From assembly GCF_010993735.1 (NCBI RefSeq), contig NZ_WQNI01000016.1:1-64000 (forward strand): a stretch of 64,000 nt of DNA. The letters are read 5' to 3'. The DNA is from Chelativorans alearensis. GTDB lineage: Bacteria; Pseudomonadota; Alphaproteobacteria; Rhizobiales; Rhizobiaceae. This document shows positions 1 through 8,567 of the stretch, one piece after another (position 1 is the first letter of the stretch; the number at the start of each line of letters is the position of its first letter). Below the pieces are notes generated by a model that made no database searches, had not been told where the DNA came from, and worked only from the letters and a program-made list of their open reading frames with translations. A program made the translations under genes and the position numbers.

Positions 1-2
1 CC

Positions 3-518
3 GACCTGGCCGCCGCAGCGCGCAGAGCGAGGGCGGGAGCCAGGCGCGCCGCCGCTCCCGCCCGTCCGCGAAGCGTGAGCCTGCCGCTTTTCGACCCGCT
101 GCGGCATCCCCCGAGCCCTGGGCTTGCCGAAGGGGGCCGCGGCCGCCATGGGCCGGCGCGCGCCGTCCCGCGCATCCTGTTTCCCGGCCTCACCGAGCCG
201 TCTCCCCTCCCGCAGCCGCCCTCCCGCGACGATCCGGTAAGCGCCGCGCGTCTTGGCCAGCGGCTGGCGGCACTGGTCGCCGCCCTTGACGATCTGCCGG
301 GGCAGGCCAGGCGCTTTGCCCGCTGGAAGGCGCGCCGCGATCTGGGGCTTGTGCGCCGCACCGCACCGCTGCGCGGCGGCCGGCCGCCCGGCGGACGGCT
401 CTCCCGCTTCGACCCGTCCGCCACTATCCGCCCCCGCAATATCCGCGAGGTCGACGAAATCCTCGTTCATGCCCATTCGCTGGCCGTGGACGCGCTTGCG
501 AGCCCCGATACGTCATGA
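3..518 (+). CDS. Hypothetical protein, probably 5'-truncated by the window edge
   Basis: The reading frame is open from the first bases of the window to the TGA at 516-518. An internal GTG at 75 could start a 147-residue protein, but the Ala/Arg-rich upstream frame suggests the gene begins outside the window. The visible part is rich in Pro, Arg and Ala. It ends in a better-ordered stretch with a helical section (VAALDDLPGQARRFARWKAR) and a tail containing VDEILVHAHSLAVDAL. I recall small rhizobial unknowns with a similar tail, but this is not a functional assignment. No catalytic motif or membrane segment is visible. Confidence 0.55.
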   Translation, partial: DLAAAARRARAGARRAAAPARPRSVSLPLFDPLRHPPSPGLAEGGRGRHGPARAVPRILFPGLTEPSPLPQPPSRDDPVSAARLGQRLAALVAALDDLPGQARRFARWKARRDLGLVRRTAPLRGGRPPGGRLSRFDPSATIRPRNIREVDEILVHAHSLAVDALASPDTS

Positions 519-647
519 CGCGTGGGCCGCGGACGCGTTCAGAAAGTCGAGCATTCCAACAAGCCAGACGGGGTAAGATCCGGGCGTGGCAAGGATGGAA
601 CACGGCCGACCTGCCCACCGAAGCCCGAAGGGCGAAGGTGGGAGGCC

Positions 648-732
648 AAGGCGGCGACCGCCGCCCGCCCGACTTTTCGGGCGCCCCCGCGGAGGCCAGC
701 GAGCCCGGACTTGTCCGGGGGAGCGCTCGGCC
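648..732. repeat. Direct repeat, copy 1
   Basis: Positions 648-711 are identical to 760-823, starting AAGGCGGCGACCGCCGCC. Both copies are followed after a few differing bases by CCGGGGGAGCGCTCGGCC (here 715-732). The unit contains a small hairpin around CCCGACTTTTCGGG. It looks like a dispersed intergenic element that has duplicated in tandem. Confidence 0.85.
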
Positions 733-759
733 GCACGGCCGCGAGCGAAAGGAACCAAC

Positions 760-845
760 AAGGCGGCGACCGCCGCCCGCCCGACTTTTCGGGCGCCCCC
801 GCGGAGGCCAGCGAGCCCGGACTCGATCCGGGGGAGCGCTCGGCC
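760..845. repeat. Direct repeat, copy 2
   Basis: This is the second copy of the 648-732 unit, offset by 112 bp. The first 64 bases are identical. The copies then differ (TTGT against TCGAT) before sharing the final 18 bases at 828-845. The sequence right after it (GCGTGGCGAGGATG near 865) recurs in inverted form in the intergenic field near 28.1 kb, which suggests a mosaic element family. Confidence 0.85.
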
Positions 846-963
846 GTGAGCGAAGGGAAACCAGCGTGGCGAGGATGAAACGCGTCCCTGCCTACCCAAG
901 GCGTGAAGGAGAAGCGATGACCATGAGCCGCATTTACAGCCCCGGCCGGCCGTCCGCGCCGCC

Positions 964-1845
964 TCAGCGCGTCACCCTTTCCAGAAAGCGCTCGACGGCG
1001 GCGGTCGCCGCGTCGCCGGGCCGGCCGAGCCGGCTGGCGATGGAGCCATGGGTGTAGCGGCCGCCGTCGAAGACCTCGACGTAGGCGCCGCGGCTTCTCA
1101 ACAGATTGGCGTAGCCGTTGGTGAGCGCACGGCGGCGCGCGCCGTCGGAGCCCGAATGCAGGAAAAAGTGCGGCGGAAAGCCGGCACTGCGCCTGGCGTA
1201 AGTGACAGGCGACCAGCGCACCCAGTTGTCCGGATCGGAGCCGAAGGCGTCGATGTAGGGATAGCCGAGCGAGCCGCGCATGCCGGCATAGGCAACCATG
1301 TCGTAAGCCTGGACGTCGTTGGGGATGACGCCCCGCACCTCGCCCACCATGCCGCGCGCCGCCGTCAGCGCCACCAGATGGGCACCGGCCGAATGGCCCA
1401 TCAGAACGATGCGGTTGGGATCGCCGCCATAGCGGCGGATATTCGTGCGCACCCAGGAAACGGCATCGGCAAGATCGCGCGCCTGGCCGTCGATGGTGGT
1501 GGCCGGCACCTTGCGGTAGTCGATGGCGACCAGCAGATAGCCTTTGGCGTTCAGCCATCCGGGCAGGGAATAGACCCTCTTGCGGTCGCCCTTCACCCAG
1601 CCGCCGCCATGGGCGTAGATGACAACCGGCTTCAACCCGCTGGACGCCTTGAAGAGGTTCAGTTGCAGGACGCTGGCGCGAACGGGCTCCTCGGCGGGCG
1701 TGTGGATATCGAGCTGCAGCCCGCCGCTGTAGACCACGCCGTCGTGCAGCATGGCGCCGCTGGCCGGCAGCGCCAGCGCGAGGAATGTCAGAAAGCCCGT
1801 CACGGCCAGCTTCAGCGCCGACCGTCGATTGATCGCGTAAGGCAT
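964..1845 (-). CDS. Exported alpha/beta hydrolase (esterase/lipase-like)
   Basis: A 293-residue serine hydrolase of the alpha/beta fold that probably cleaves an ester in the periplasm; the substrate is unknown. The start at 1845 is preceded by a strong AAGGGGGA site. The longer upstream frame has no comparable site. The N-terminus carries twin arginines (residues 7-8) before a hydrophobic stretch ending LPASGA, a plausible export signal. The oxyanion motif HGGGW is at 79-83 and the nucleophile elbow GHSAG at 150-154 (Ser152). Asp234 and His266 are candidate triad partners. The arrangement resembles the hormone-sensitive-lipase/BD-FAE-like group. It is transcribed divergently from the secreted unknown at 1985. 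Confidence 0.85.
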   Translation of the reverse strand: MPYAINRRSALKLAVTGFLTFLALALPASGAMLHDGVVYSGGLQLDIHTPAEEPVRASVLQLNLFKASSGLKPVVIYAHGGGWVKGDRKRVYSLPGWLNAKGYLLVAIDYRKVPATTIDGQARDLADAVSWVRTNIRRYGGDPNRIVLMGHSAGAHLVALTAARGMVGEVRGVIPNDVQAYDMVAYAGMRGSLGYPYIDAFGSDPDNWVRWSPVTYARRSAGFPPHFFLHSGSDGARRRALTNGYANLLRSRGAYVEVFDGGRYTHGSIASRLGRPGDAATAAVERFLERVTR

Positions 1846-1984
1846 GGTCCCCCTTTTAATCAATCGGCGTTCATCATGATTTGCGTCCGCAAATTGACAC
1901 AGGAAAGGCCGCCAGTCATCTTTCCGGCGGAATATTACCTGACATAAACAGAAGTTACCGTAACCGCTACGTGGGGAACGCCGC

Positions 1985-3175
1985 ATGGAACGCCACCGCC
2001 TCTGCCTGAAATCCGCAATCCTCGCCGGCGTCCTCGCGGCGGTGAATGCGCCGGCCGCCCTTGCCCTTGAGGCGGAGGATGTCGGCGCGCGCCTGAAAGG
2101 GCTGATGACCAAGCAGCAACTCGAATTGACCTATGACGGCGCCAGCATGGACGGCGCCGACGTGATTCTGGAGGGTGTGGCCGTGAAAAGCACGGCCGGC
2201 GAGACCGCCGTTCCTATCGGCGACGTGACGCTGCGGAACGTCACCGAGGAGGCGGACGGTGCGCTGCGGGCCGACGCCGTCGACGTGGACGACGTCACGT
2301 TCGAGGAGAGCGGCAGGACGTTCAGATTCTCCGGCTTCACCATGACGGGCTTGATCCTGCCCGAAAACGCCGGCTCTAAGGCCATCGACGGCGTGATGCA
2401 CTATGATCAGGCGGGGCTTGCGCGCCTGGAGATCGAGGGCAAGGACGGGTTCGCCGCCTCCTTCGAGGACATCCGCACCGAGGTCGCCGTCGCCGACGAC
2501 GACACGATGACGTTCGACGGCGCGATGGGCTCCTTCCTGCTCGACCTACGGTCGGTCAAGGACGGCGCCCGCGCCATCCAGACGCTGAAGGACATGGGCT
2601 ACGAACGGATCACCGGCAGCGGCAGCGCGACGGGAAGCTGGCGCCCCTCCGACGGGCGGACCACGCTGTCACGCTATGAGGTGACAGCGGACAATGCCGG
2701 AACGCTGAGCCTGATGGCGGATTTCGACGGCTATACGCCGGAATTCATCCAGGCGATGGAGGAGATGACAAAGGGTGGGAACGCCGGCGGCGGGGAGAAC
2801 AACACCGCGCAGGGCATGGCCATGCTCGGCATGATGCAGCAGCTCACCTTCCACGGCCTGACGCTGCGCTTCACGGACGATTCTTTGACCGGCCGGGCGC
2901 TCGACTACGCGGCCAAGCAGCAGGGCGGCAAGCCGGAGGACATCATCGCCCAGGCGAAGGCCGTCATCCCGATGCAGCTCACGCCCTATCTCGGCGCCGA
3001 GCTGACCCAGAACCTGACCCAGGCCGTCGGCACTTTCCTCGAAAACCCGGAGACCCTGGAAATCAGCGCCAAGCCGGAAAACCCGGTTCCCTTCGCCATG
3101 CTGATGGGCGCGGCCATGGGCGCGCCCGAACTGCTCATCAAGCAGATCGGGCTCATGGTCACGGCGAACGAGTAG
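1985..3175 (+). CDS. Secreted hypothetical protein
   Basis: A 396-residue protein with a clear Sec-type signal (positively charged start, hydrophobic core, ALA-like cleavage site near residue 27). The mature part is acidic and rich in short alternating segments (for example VTLRNVTEE, VDVDDVTFEES), compatible with a beta-rich periplasmic or outer-membrane-associated fold. A Gly/Asn-rich linker lies near residue 265. No catalytic motif is recognised. It converges on aspS with a 14-bp gap. The family is unknown to me. Confidence 0.8.
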   Translation: MERHRLCLKSAILAGVLAAVNAPAALALEAEDVGARLKGLMTKQQLELTYDGASMDGADVILEGVAVKSTAGETAVPIGDVTLRNVTEEADGALRADAVDVDDVTFEESGRTFRFSGFTMTGLILPENAGSKAIDGVMHYDQAGLARLEIEGKDGFAASFEDIRTEVAVADDDTMTFDGAMGSFLLDLRSVKDGARAIQTLKDMGYERITGSGSATGSWRPSDGRTTLSRYEVTADNAGTLSLMADFDGYTPEFIQAMEEMTKGGNAGGGENNTAQGMAMLGMMQQLTFHGLTLRFTDDSLTGRALDYAAKQQGGKPEDIIAQAKAVIPMQLTPYLGAELTQNLTQAVGTFLENPETLEISAKPENPVPFAMLMGAAMGAPELLIKQIGLMVTANE

Positions 3176-3189
3176 GGAGGTCGCGCGCC

Positions 3190-4977
3190 TCAGTCCTTCT
3201 TGAGCGGCGCGAGCCTGATATGCAGTTCGCGCAGCTGCTGGGGCGTTGCCTCCGACGGTGCACCCATAAGCAAGTCCTGGGCCTGCTGGTTCATGGGGAA
3301 CATGGTCACCTCGCGCAGGTTCTTCGCGCCCACCAGAAGCATGACGATGCGGTCGATGCCGGCCGCCATGCCGCCATGCGGCGGCGCGCCGTACTGGAAG
3401 GCGCGGTAGAGGCCGCCGAAGCGCTCCTCCACGTCCTGCCTCGAAAAGCCGACGATCTCGAAGGCCTTCACCATCACCTCCGGCAAGTGGTTGCGGATGC
3501 CGCCGGAAGCGATCTCGAAGCCGTTGCAGACAAGGTCGTACTGGTAAGCCTTGATCGACAGCGGCTCCTCGCCCTCCAGCGCCTCCAGCCCGCCCTGCGG
3601 CATGGTGAAGGGGTTGTGGCCGAAGTCGACGCGCTTCTCGTCCTCGTTCCACTCGAAGAAAGGGAAGTCGACGATCCACGCGAGCTCGAAGCGGTCGCGG
3701 TCGACGAGGTCCAGCTCCTCGCCGGCGCGCGTGCGCGCAGCGCCCGCGAAGGCGGCGAACTTCTTCGGGTCGCCGGCAACGAAGAAGCAGGCATCGCCAT
3801 CCTCGAGCCCGAGCTGGGTGCGGATCGCCTCGGTGCGCTCCGGCCCGATGTTCTTGGCGATCGGCCCGGCGCCCTCAAGCGCCTCGCCCTCCTTGCGCCA
3901 GAAGATGTACCCCAGCCCCGGCTGTCCCTCGCCCTGCGCCCACGAGTTCATGCGGTCGCAGAAGGCGCGGGAGCCGCCGGTCTTGGCCGGGATCGCCCAC
4001 ACCTCGGCCTTGGGGTCGTTGGCGAGAATGTTCGCGAAGACCTTGAAGCCGGAACCGCGGAAATGTTCCGACACGTCTTCCATGACGATGGGGTTTCTGA
4101 GGTCCGGCTTGTCGGTGCCGTATTTGCGCATGGCCTCGCCGTAGGGGATGCGCCGAAACGTCTCGGTCACCGGCTTGCCATTGGCGAAGGCCTCGAAGAC
4201 CTCGCGCATCACGGGCTCCATCGTCTGGAACACGTCCTCCTGCTCGACAAAGCTCATCTCCAGATCGAGCTGGTAGAACTCGCCCGGCAGCCGGTCGGCG
4301 CGCGGGTCCTCGTCGCGGAAGCAGGGCGCGATCTGGAAATAGCGGTCGAAGCCGGAGACCATGATGAGCTGCTTGTAGATCTGCGGCGCCTGCGGCAGCG
4401 CATAGAACTTGCCCTCGTGCAGCCGCGAGGGCACGAGGAAGTCGCGCGCGCCCTCAGGCGAAGAAGCGGTGAGGATCGGCGTCGAGAATTCGGTGAAGCC
4501 GGCTTCCGCCATGCGCGCGCGCATGTCGGCGATGATCCTGGTGCGGGCGACGATGTTCCTGTGCAGCGTCTCGCGGCGCAGATCGAGGAAGCGGTATTTC
4601 AGCCGGATGTCCTCGGGATAGTCCGGTTCGCCGAAGACCGGCAGCGGCAGCTCGCTTGCCTGGGACAGCACCTCGATCTGGCGCGCGAAGATCTCCACCT
4701 CGCCGGTCGGCAGGTTCGGGTTCACCGTCTCTTCCGTGCGTGCCTTCACCTCGCCGTCGACGCGGATCACCCACTCGCCGCGCACCTTCTCGGCGGTGCC
4801 GAAGGAGGGCGAATCCGGGTCGGCGACAATCTGCGTGATGCCGTAATGGTCGCGCACATCGATGAAGAGCAGGCCGCCATGATCGCGCACGCGGTGGACC
4901 CAGCCGGAAAGGCGGACGGTCTCGCCCACGTCGGATTTTCTCAATTCTGCGCAGGTATGGCTGCGGTAGCGGTGCAT
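3190..4977 (-). CDS. aspS: Aspartyl-tRNA synthetase
   Basis: A 595-residue class II aminoacyl-tRNA synthetase that charges tRNA-Asp in the cytosol. The N-terminal OB-fold anticodon-binding domain begins [12 protein letters not shown] and contains [19 protein letters not shown]. Class II motif 2 ([19 protein letters not shown]) and motif 3 (GIDRIVMLL) are present, with the bacterial GAD insertion domain between. The length suits bacterial AspRS. The start at 4977 was chosen because MHRYRSHTC is the usual N-terminus; the frame runs 25 codons further upstream without a plausible start. It is divergent from rnd. Confidence 0.97.
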   Translation of the reverse strand: MHRYRSHTCAELRKSDVGETVRLSGWVHRVRDHGGLLFIDVRDHYGITQIVADPDSPSFGTAEKVRGEWVIRVDGEVKARTEETVNPNLPTGEVEIFARQIEVLSQASELPLPVFGEPDYPEDIRLKYRFLDLRRETLHRNIVARTRIIADMRARMAEAGFTEFSTPILTASSPEGARDFLVPSRLHEGKFYALPQAPQIYKQLIMVSGFDRYFQIAPCFRDEDPRADRLPGEFYQLDLEMSFVEQEDVFQTMEPVMREVFEAFANGKPVTETFRRIPYGEAMRKYGTDKPDLRNPIVMEDVSEHFRGSGFKVFANILANDPKAEVWAIPAKTGGSRAFCDRMNSWAQGEGQPGLGYIFWRKEGEALEGAGPIAKNIGPERTEAIRTQLGLEDGDACFFVAGDPKKFAAFAGAARTRAGEELDLVDRDRFELAWIVDFPFFEWNEDEKRVDFGHNPFTMPQGGLEALEGEEPLSIKAYQYDLVCNGFEIASGGIRNHLPEVMVKAFEIVGFSRQDVEERFGGLYRAFQYGAPPHGGMAAGIDRIVMLLVGAKNLREVTMFPMNQQAQDLLMGAPSEATPQQLRELHIRLAPLKKD

Positions 4978-5147
4978 TATCTCTGGTCCGTGTCTGAAGG
5001 TAACTGTGAACGGGCGCGGGCCGGCCTCGTCAAACCGGCGCGAAAAGCGCATGCGCGTCCCATTTTGTCAAGGCGGGGCGGCGGCGCGGCGAAAACCGGG
5101 CGATACAATTTCTTCACATTTCGGGCGGCAACGCCTAAAGAGAGTGC

Positions 5148-6323
5148 ATGGAACTCATCAAAACCCGCAAAGAGCTGGAAACGGCGGTCGCCGCGCTCGA
5201 AAAATCCGATTTCATCACCATCGACACCGAATTCATTCGTGAGACCACCTTCTGGCCCGAGCTGTGCCTGATCCAGATGGCGGCGCCCGGTGTGACCGCG
5301 ATGGTCGACCCGCTGGCCCCGGGGATGGACCTTACGCCCTTCTTCGGCCTGATGGCGAACGAGAAGGTGACAAAGGTCTTCCATGCCGCCAGGCAGGATA
5401 TCGAGATCATCTACAAGCTCGGCAACCTCATCCCGCATCCCATCTTCGACACGCAGGTGGCGGCGATGGTGTGCGGCTTCGGCGACAGCGTTTCCTACGA
5501 CCAGCTCGTCTACCGCATCACCGGCGAGCACCTCGACAAGGCCTCACGCTTCACCGACTGGCGCCATCGGCCGCTGTCGCAGAAGCAGCTCGACTATGCG
5601 CTGGCCGACGTCACCCACCTCATCCCCGTCTACGAGCACCTCGAGGCCCAGCTGGAGCGTGAAGGCCGCGCCCACTGGCTGAAGGAGGAGATGGGCGTGC
5701 TGACGGCGGCGGAAACCTACGATCCGCACCCCGACGACGCCTGGAAGCGGCTGAAGCTGCGCGTGCGCAAGCCAATCGAACTCGCCGTCCTGCAGCATGT
5801 GGCGGCCTGGCGCGAGCGCGAGGCGCGCGAGCGTAACGTGCCGCGCGGCCGCGTCTTGAAGGACGACGCCATCTACGAGATCGCCCAGCAGCAGCCGGAG
5901 GACGCCGCCGCGCTTGGCCGGCTGAGAAGCACGCCCAAGGGCTGGGAGCGTTCGGCCCCCGCGGCGGGCCTGCTCAAGGCCGTCAACGCCGCCCTCGCCC
6001 TGCCCAAGGAAGAGCTGCCGAGGCTGCCCAAGCCCCAGCACGCCCCGGAAGGGGCGGCCGCCGCGGCCGAGCTCATCAAGGTGCTGCTCAAGCTGGTGGC
6101 CGAGAAGGAAAGCGTGGCCACCAAGATGCTCGCCTCCAGCGACGACATCGATCGCATCGCTGCCGACGGCGAGAAGGCGCAGGTGCCCGCCCTTTCGGGC
6201 TGGCGGCGCGAGGTGTTCGGCGAGGAGGCGCTAAAACTCCTGCGCGGCGAGATCGCCCTCAGATTCGCCAACCGGCGCATCGAGACGTTTTCGCCCGGCG
6301 AGCGGGCGGCAGCGGCGGAGTGA
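5148..6323 (+). CDS. rnd: Ribonuclease D
   Basis: A 391-residue 3'-5' exoribonuclease involved in tRNA 3'-end maturation. The DEDDy exonuclease motifs are visible: DTEF near residue 27, FHAARQDIEII in the middle, and the YALADVTHL motif with the characteristic Tyr. A C-terminal HRDC region (residues about 210-290) follows. The length is typical of the family. The 5' region is shared with the divergent aspS gene, which begins 170 bp away. Confidence 0.95.
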   Translation: MELIKTRKELETAVAALEKSDFITIDTEFIRETTFWPELCLIQMAAPGVTAMVDPLAPGMDLTPFFGLMANEKVTKVFHAARQDIEIIYKLGNLIPHPIFDTQVAAMVCGFGDSVSYDQLVYRITGEHLDKASRFTDWRHRPLSQKQLDYALADVTHLIPVYEHLEAQLEREGRAHWLKEEMGVLTAAETYDPHPDDAWKRLKLRVRKPIELAVLQHVAAWREREARERNVPRGRVLKDDAIYEIAQQQPEDAAALGRLRSTPKGWERSAPAAGLLKAVNAALALPKEELPRLPKPQHAPEGAAAAAELIKVLLKLVAEKESVATKMLASSDDIDRIAADGEKAQVPALSGWRREVFGEEALKLLRGEIALRFANRRIETFSPGERAAAAE

Positions 6324-6376
6324 GCGGATTCGGCCTCGTGTGCTTCAAATCCCGGAACGCGACTTGAGATAGGAGG

Positions 6377-6405
6377 CCATTTGTAATACGGTGTATTACA
6401 AATGG
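6377..6405. promoter_or_regulatory. Palindromic operator of the toxin-antitoxin pair
   Basis: A perfect inverted repeat with 13-bp arms (CCATTTGTAATAC and GTATTACAAATGG) separated by GGT. It ends 9 bp before the antitoxin start codon and overlaps the likely core promoter and ribosome-binding region. Ribbon-helix-helix antitoxins typically bind such TGTAATAC-type palindromes to repress their own operon. Autoregulation is inferred from position and symmetry. Confidence 0.8.
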
Positions 6406-6414
6406 AGAACGGCT

Positions 6415-6675
6415 ATGTCGAAACCCGCTCTTTCCGATCCGATTACGCTCCGTCTACCGGAGGATGTTCTGACGGCCATCGAACAAATCGCGGAAACCTG
6501 CGACCGATCCCGCAGCTGGGTGATGGTGAGAGCCTTAAAGGTGTATCTGGCCGGTGAAGGAGCCGACATTCTCGCCGTGCGGAAAGGCCGAAACGAGGTG
6601 GCCAGCGGTGACGTGCACGACATGGACGATGTGCTTCGCGAGATCGACGAGATCATCAGGCGCAAGGTTGCCTGA
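6415..6675 (+). CDS. Ribbon-helix-helix antitoxin (CopG/ParD-like)
   Basis: An 86-residue DNA-binding antitoxin. The N-terminus contains the ribbon-helix-helix pattern: beta strand PITLRLPEDV, then helix TAIEQIAETCDRSRSWVMVRAL. The C-terminal part (VHDMDDVLREIDEIIRRK) should wrap the toxin. The start at 6415 follows a GGAG site; the longer frame from 6391 would begin inside the operator. The stop TGA overlaps the toxin ATG by one base, so the two genes are translationally coupled. Codon use is somewhat less GC-biased than in neighbours, fitting horizontal acquisition. Confidence 0.88.
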   Translation: MSKPALSDPITLRLPEDVLTAIEQIAETCDRSRSWVMVRALKVYLAGEGADILAVRKGRNEVASGDVHDMDDVLREIDEIIRRKVA

Positions 6676-7019
6676 TGAGGGTGCGCCTGTCCGGAAGCGC
6701 CCGCACCTATCTTCGAGCAGAAGCAGCCTACCTCAGAAAATATAGCCCGAGAGCGGCGAAGACCTTCCTCGACCGGATGGCCGAGGCACGTAAGAACCTA
6801 GCTCGGTTTCCAGAACTTGGCCGTGGAATTGAGAGCCTACCTATTTCCGGCTCTCACCGCCTCGTCGTCGGCGATTATCTCCTTGACTATGATTTGGTCG
6901 ATGGAGACGTCGTTATCGTTTCCATACGCCACGGCCAGCAGAAGCCGCTGACTCAGGAAACCGACGAAGACTTCGACTACGAGGACGGTGCTTCAAGACC
7001 ATCCGACCGCGGACCATGA
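6675..7019 (+). CDS. ParE/RelE-family toxin
   Basis: A 114-residue protein with the ParE/RelE pattern. An N-terminal segment (VRLSGSARTYLRAEAAYLRKYSPRAAKTFLDRM) is followed by ARFPELGRG and the C-terminal core HRLVVGDYLLDYDLVDGDVVIVSIRHGQQ. The IRHGQQ ending is characteristic of the family. ParE members poison gyrase and RelE members cleave mRNA; sequence alone does not decide which applies. An acidic tail of about 20 residues extends beyond the usual end. The start overlaps the antitoxin stop. It converges on ppx. Confidence 0.85.
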   Translation: MRVRLSGSARTYLRAEAAYLRKYSPRAAKTFLDRMAEARKNLARFPELGRGIESLPISGSHRLVVGDYLLDYDLVDGDVVIVSIRHGQQKPLTQETDEDFDYEDGASRPSDRGP

Positions 7020-7044
7020 GAGCACCGACCCGAAATGCCTGCTC

Positions 7045-8565
7045 TCATTTCCCCACATCCAACACCAAATTCAGCCCCGTCACCCTGGCCAGATGCGCCA
7101 TGCGGCCGTGCGGGCGCTCGCCCATCAGGGCGGCGTGGGAGCGCGGGACCAAGAGGGCGATGGAGCTGTCATCGCGCTTTTCCCACTTGAGCTGCGGGAT
7201 GATGCCGGGCATCGAGGCCGTGAGCAGATAGACCACGCGCAAAAGCCCGCCCAGGAGCCGCGCCCGCTCCACATAGCGCGGCGTGGCGAGCTTGCGCATC
7301 TCCGGCGAAAGCGCGTCGTCGAACAGGCCTTCATGGCGGAAGAGAATGGCAAGCGCGATGAAGGCGCGGCCGGGATGGTCGACGCCGATGAAGGAGCCGT
7401 GGGAAATGATGTTGAGCGACTGCGTGCCGCGGTATTCGGGGTGGGCGCGCCAGCCGATGTCGGCCAGAAGGCAGGCCGCGCGGCGGTAGCGCTGCTCCTC
7501 CTCCGTTTCCTCGATGCCGAAGGCGGCAAAGGCCGTGCCCGACCACTCGGCGAGTTCGCGCGCATGCGTGACGGAGCGCGAGCGCAGAACGGCCAGTTCC
7601 TCGGCCGCCGAGAGCAACGGGTCGGCCTGCCGTTCCTCCTCCCCAAGCAGCGAATGGACAAACCCCTCGCGCACACCGTTCGCCGAGATGACGATCTTCG
7701 CCGGCCTGGCCGCGCGAATCACCTCCAGGAGCACGGCAGCGCCGTAGGGCAGCAGCGAACGGCGGTTCTTCGATACCCGCTCGATGCCCTTCATCTTGTC
7801 GATGTCGCCCTTGGCGACGCGCTTCAGGAAGGCGGCGTCCTCCTTGGGGTCGACCTCGTAGTGGTGCATCACCGGAAGCGGATAGCCGGTGACGTTCATG
7901 TGGAGGCGGGCAAGGTTTCGCCACGTGCCGCCGACACAGTAGAAGGCACGCCCCTCCCCCTTCCCCAGCCATTCGGCGCGTGCAAGCTCGCCGCGGGCGA
8001 TGCGTGCGGCATCGCTCATCGAGGCGCCGGCCATCTCGCGCAGTTTCAGACCGCCGAGGGGGGTCGTGATCCCCTCTCCCATCGTCTCGCCGCGGACGTC
8101 GACGAGTTCGAGGCTGCCGCCGCCGAGATCGCCCATGATGCCGTCGGCATCATGGAAGGCGGCGATAACGCCGAGGGCGGCGTAGCGCGCCTCCTCGCGG
8201 CCGGAGAGCACGCGGATCCTGGTGCCCAGGATCCTTTCGGCGCGGTGGATGAAATCCGGCCCATTGGTCGCTTCGCGTGCGGCGGCGGTGGCGAGCACGT
8301 GGAGCGATGCGGCGCCCGCCTGCTCGGAGAGCGCGCGGAAACGGCCGAATTCATCGACGGCGCGCGTCACGCCGTCGGGATCGAGCTCGCCTGTCGTCAC
8401 GATACCGCGGCCGAGGCCCGCCAGCATCTTCTCATTGAACAGCACGGTCGGCGAACGGGCGACGCCCTCGTAGATCACCAGACGAATCGAATTCGAGCCG
8501 ATATCGATGACCGCAATGGGACGCCGGTTCGGCAACCGGCCCTGGGATACGGCTGCGCCCACCAC
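7045..8565 (-). CDS. ppx: Exopolyphosphatase
   Basis: A 506-residue member of the Ppx/GppA family of the ASKHA fold, which releases orthophosphate from polyphosphate ends. The phosphate-binding motif DIGSNSIRLVIYE lies at residues 20-32 and the second glycine motif GDLGGGSLELVDV near residue 145. A C-terminal helical HD-like region follows. It sits 2 bp downstream of ppk on the same strand, the classic ppk-ppx pairing of polyphosphate synthesis and breakdown. Confidence 0.95.
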   Translation of the reverse strand: MVGAAVSQGRLPNRRPIAVIDIGSNSIRLVIYEGVARSPTVLFNEKMLAGLGRGIVTTGELDPDGVTRAVDEFGRFRALSEQAGAASLHVLATAAAREATNGPDFIHRAERILGTRIRVLSGREEARYAALGVIAAFHDADGIMGDLGGGSLELVDVRGETMGEGITTPLGGLKLREMAGASMSDAARIARGELARAEWLGKGEGRAFYCVGGTWRNLARLHMNVTGYPLPVMHHYEVDPKEDAAFLKRVAKGDIDKMKGIERVSKNRRSLLPYGAAVLLEVIRAARPAKIVISANGVREGFVHSLLGEEERQADPLLSAAEELAVLRSRSVTHARELAEWSGTAFAAFGIEETEEEQRYRRAACLLADIGWRAHPEYRGTQSLNIISHGSFIGVDHPGRAFIALAILFRHEGLFDDALSPEMRKLATPRYVERARLLGGLLRVVYLLTASMPGIIPQLKWEKRDDSSIALLVPRSHAALMGERPHGRMAHLARVTGLNLVLDVGK

Positions 8566-8567
8566 CG

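Larger units (their letters stand above)
519..963. other. Gene-poor, repeat-rich intergenic stretch
   Basis: No convincing gene lies here. The stretch holds a 64-bp direct repeat present twice with a period of 112 bp (see the repeat entries) and several short GC palindromes. Open frames here are products of very high GC content. A short frame at 917-1057 has a good AAGGAG site but runs antisense into the hydrolase gene, so it is not called. Confidence 0.7.

Noticed and set aside
917-1057. A 46-codon plus-strand frame starting MTMSRIYSPG with a good AAGGAG site
   Set aside because: It runs antisense into the 3' end of the hydrolase gene and has a low-complexity Pro/Arg/Ala composition. No independent support.
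3220-5271. A 683-codon open frame opposite aspS
   Set aside because: It is an antisense shadow in GC-rich DNA, with His/Arg/Ala-rich composition and no motif. aspS on the other strand is certain.
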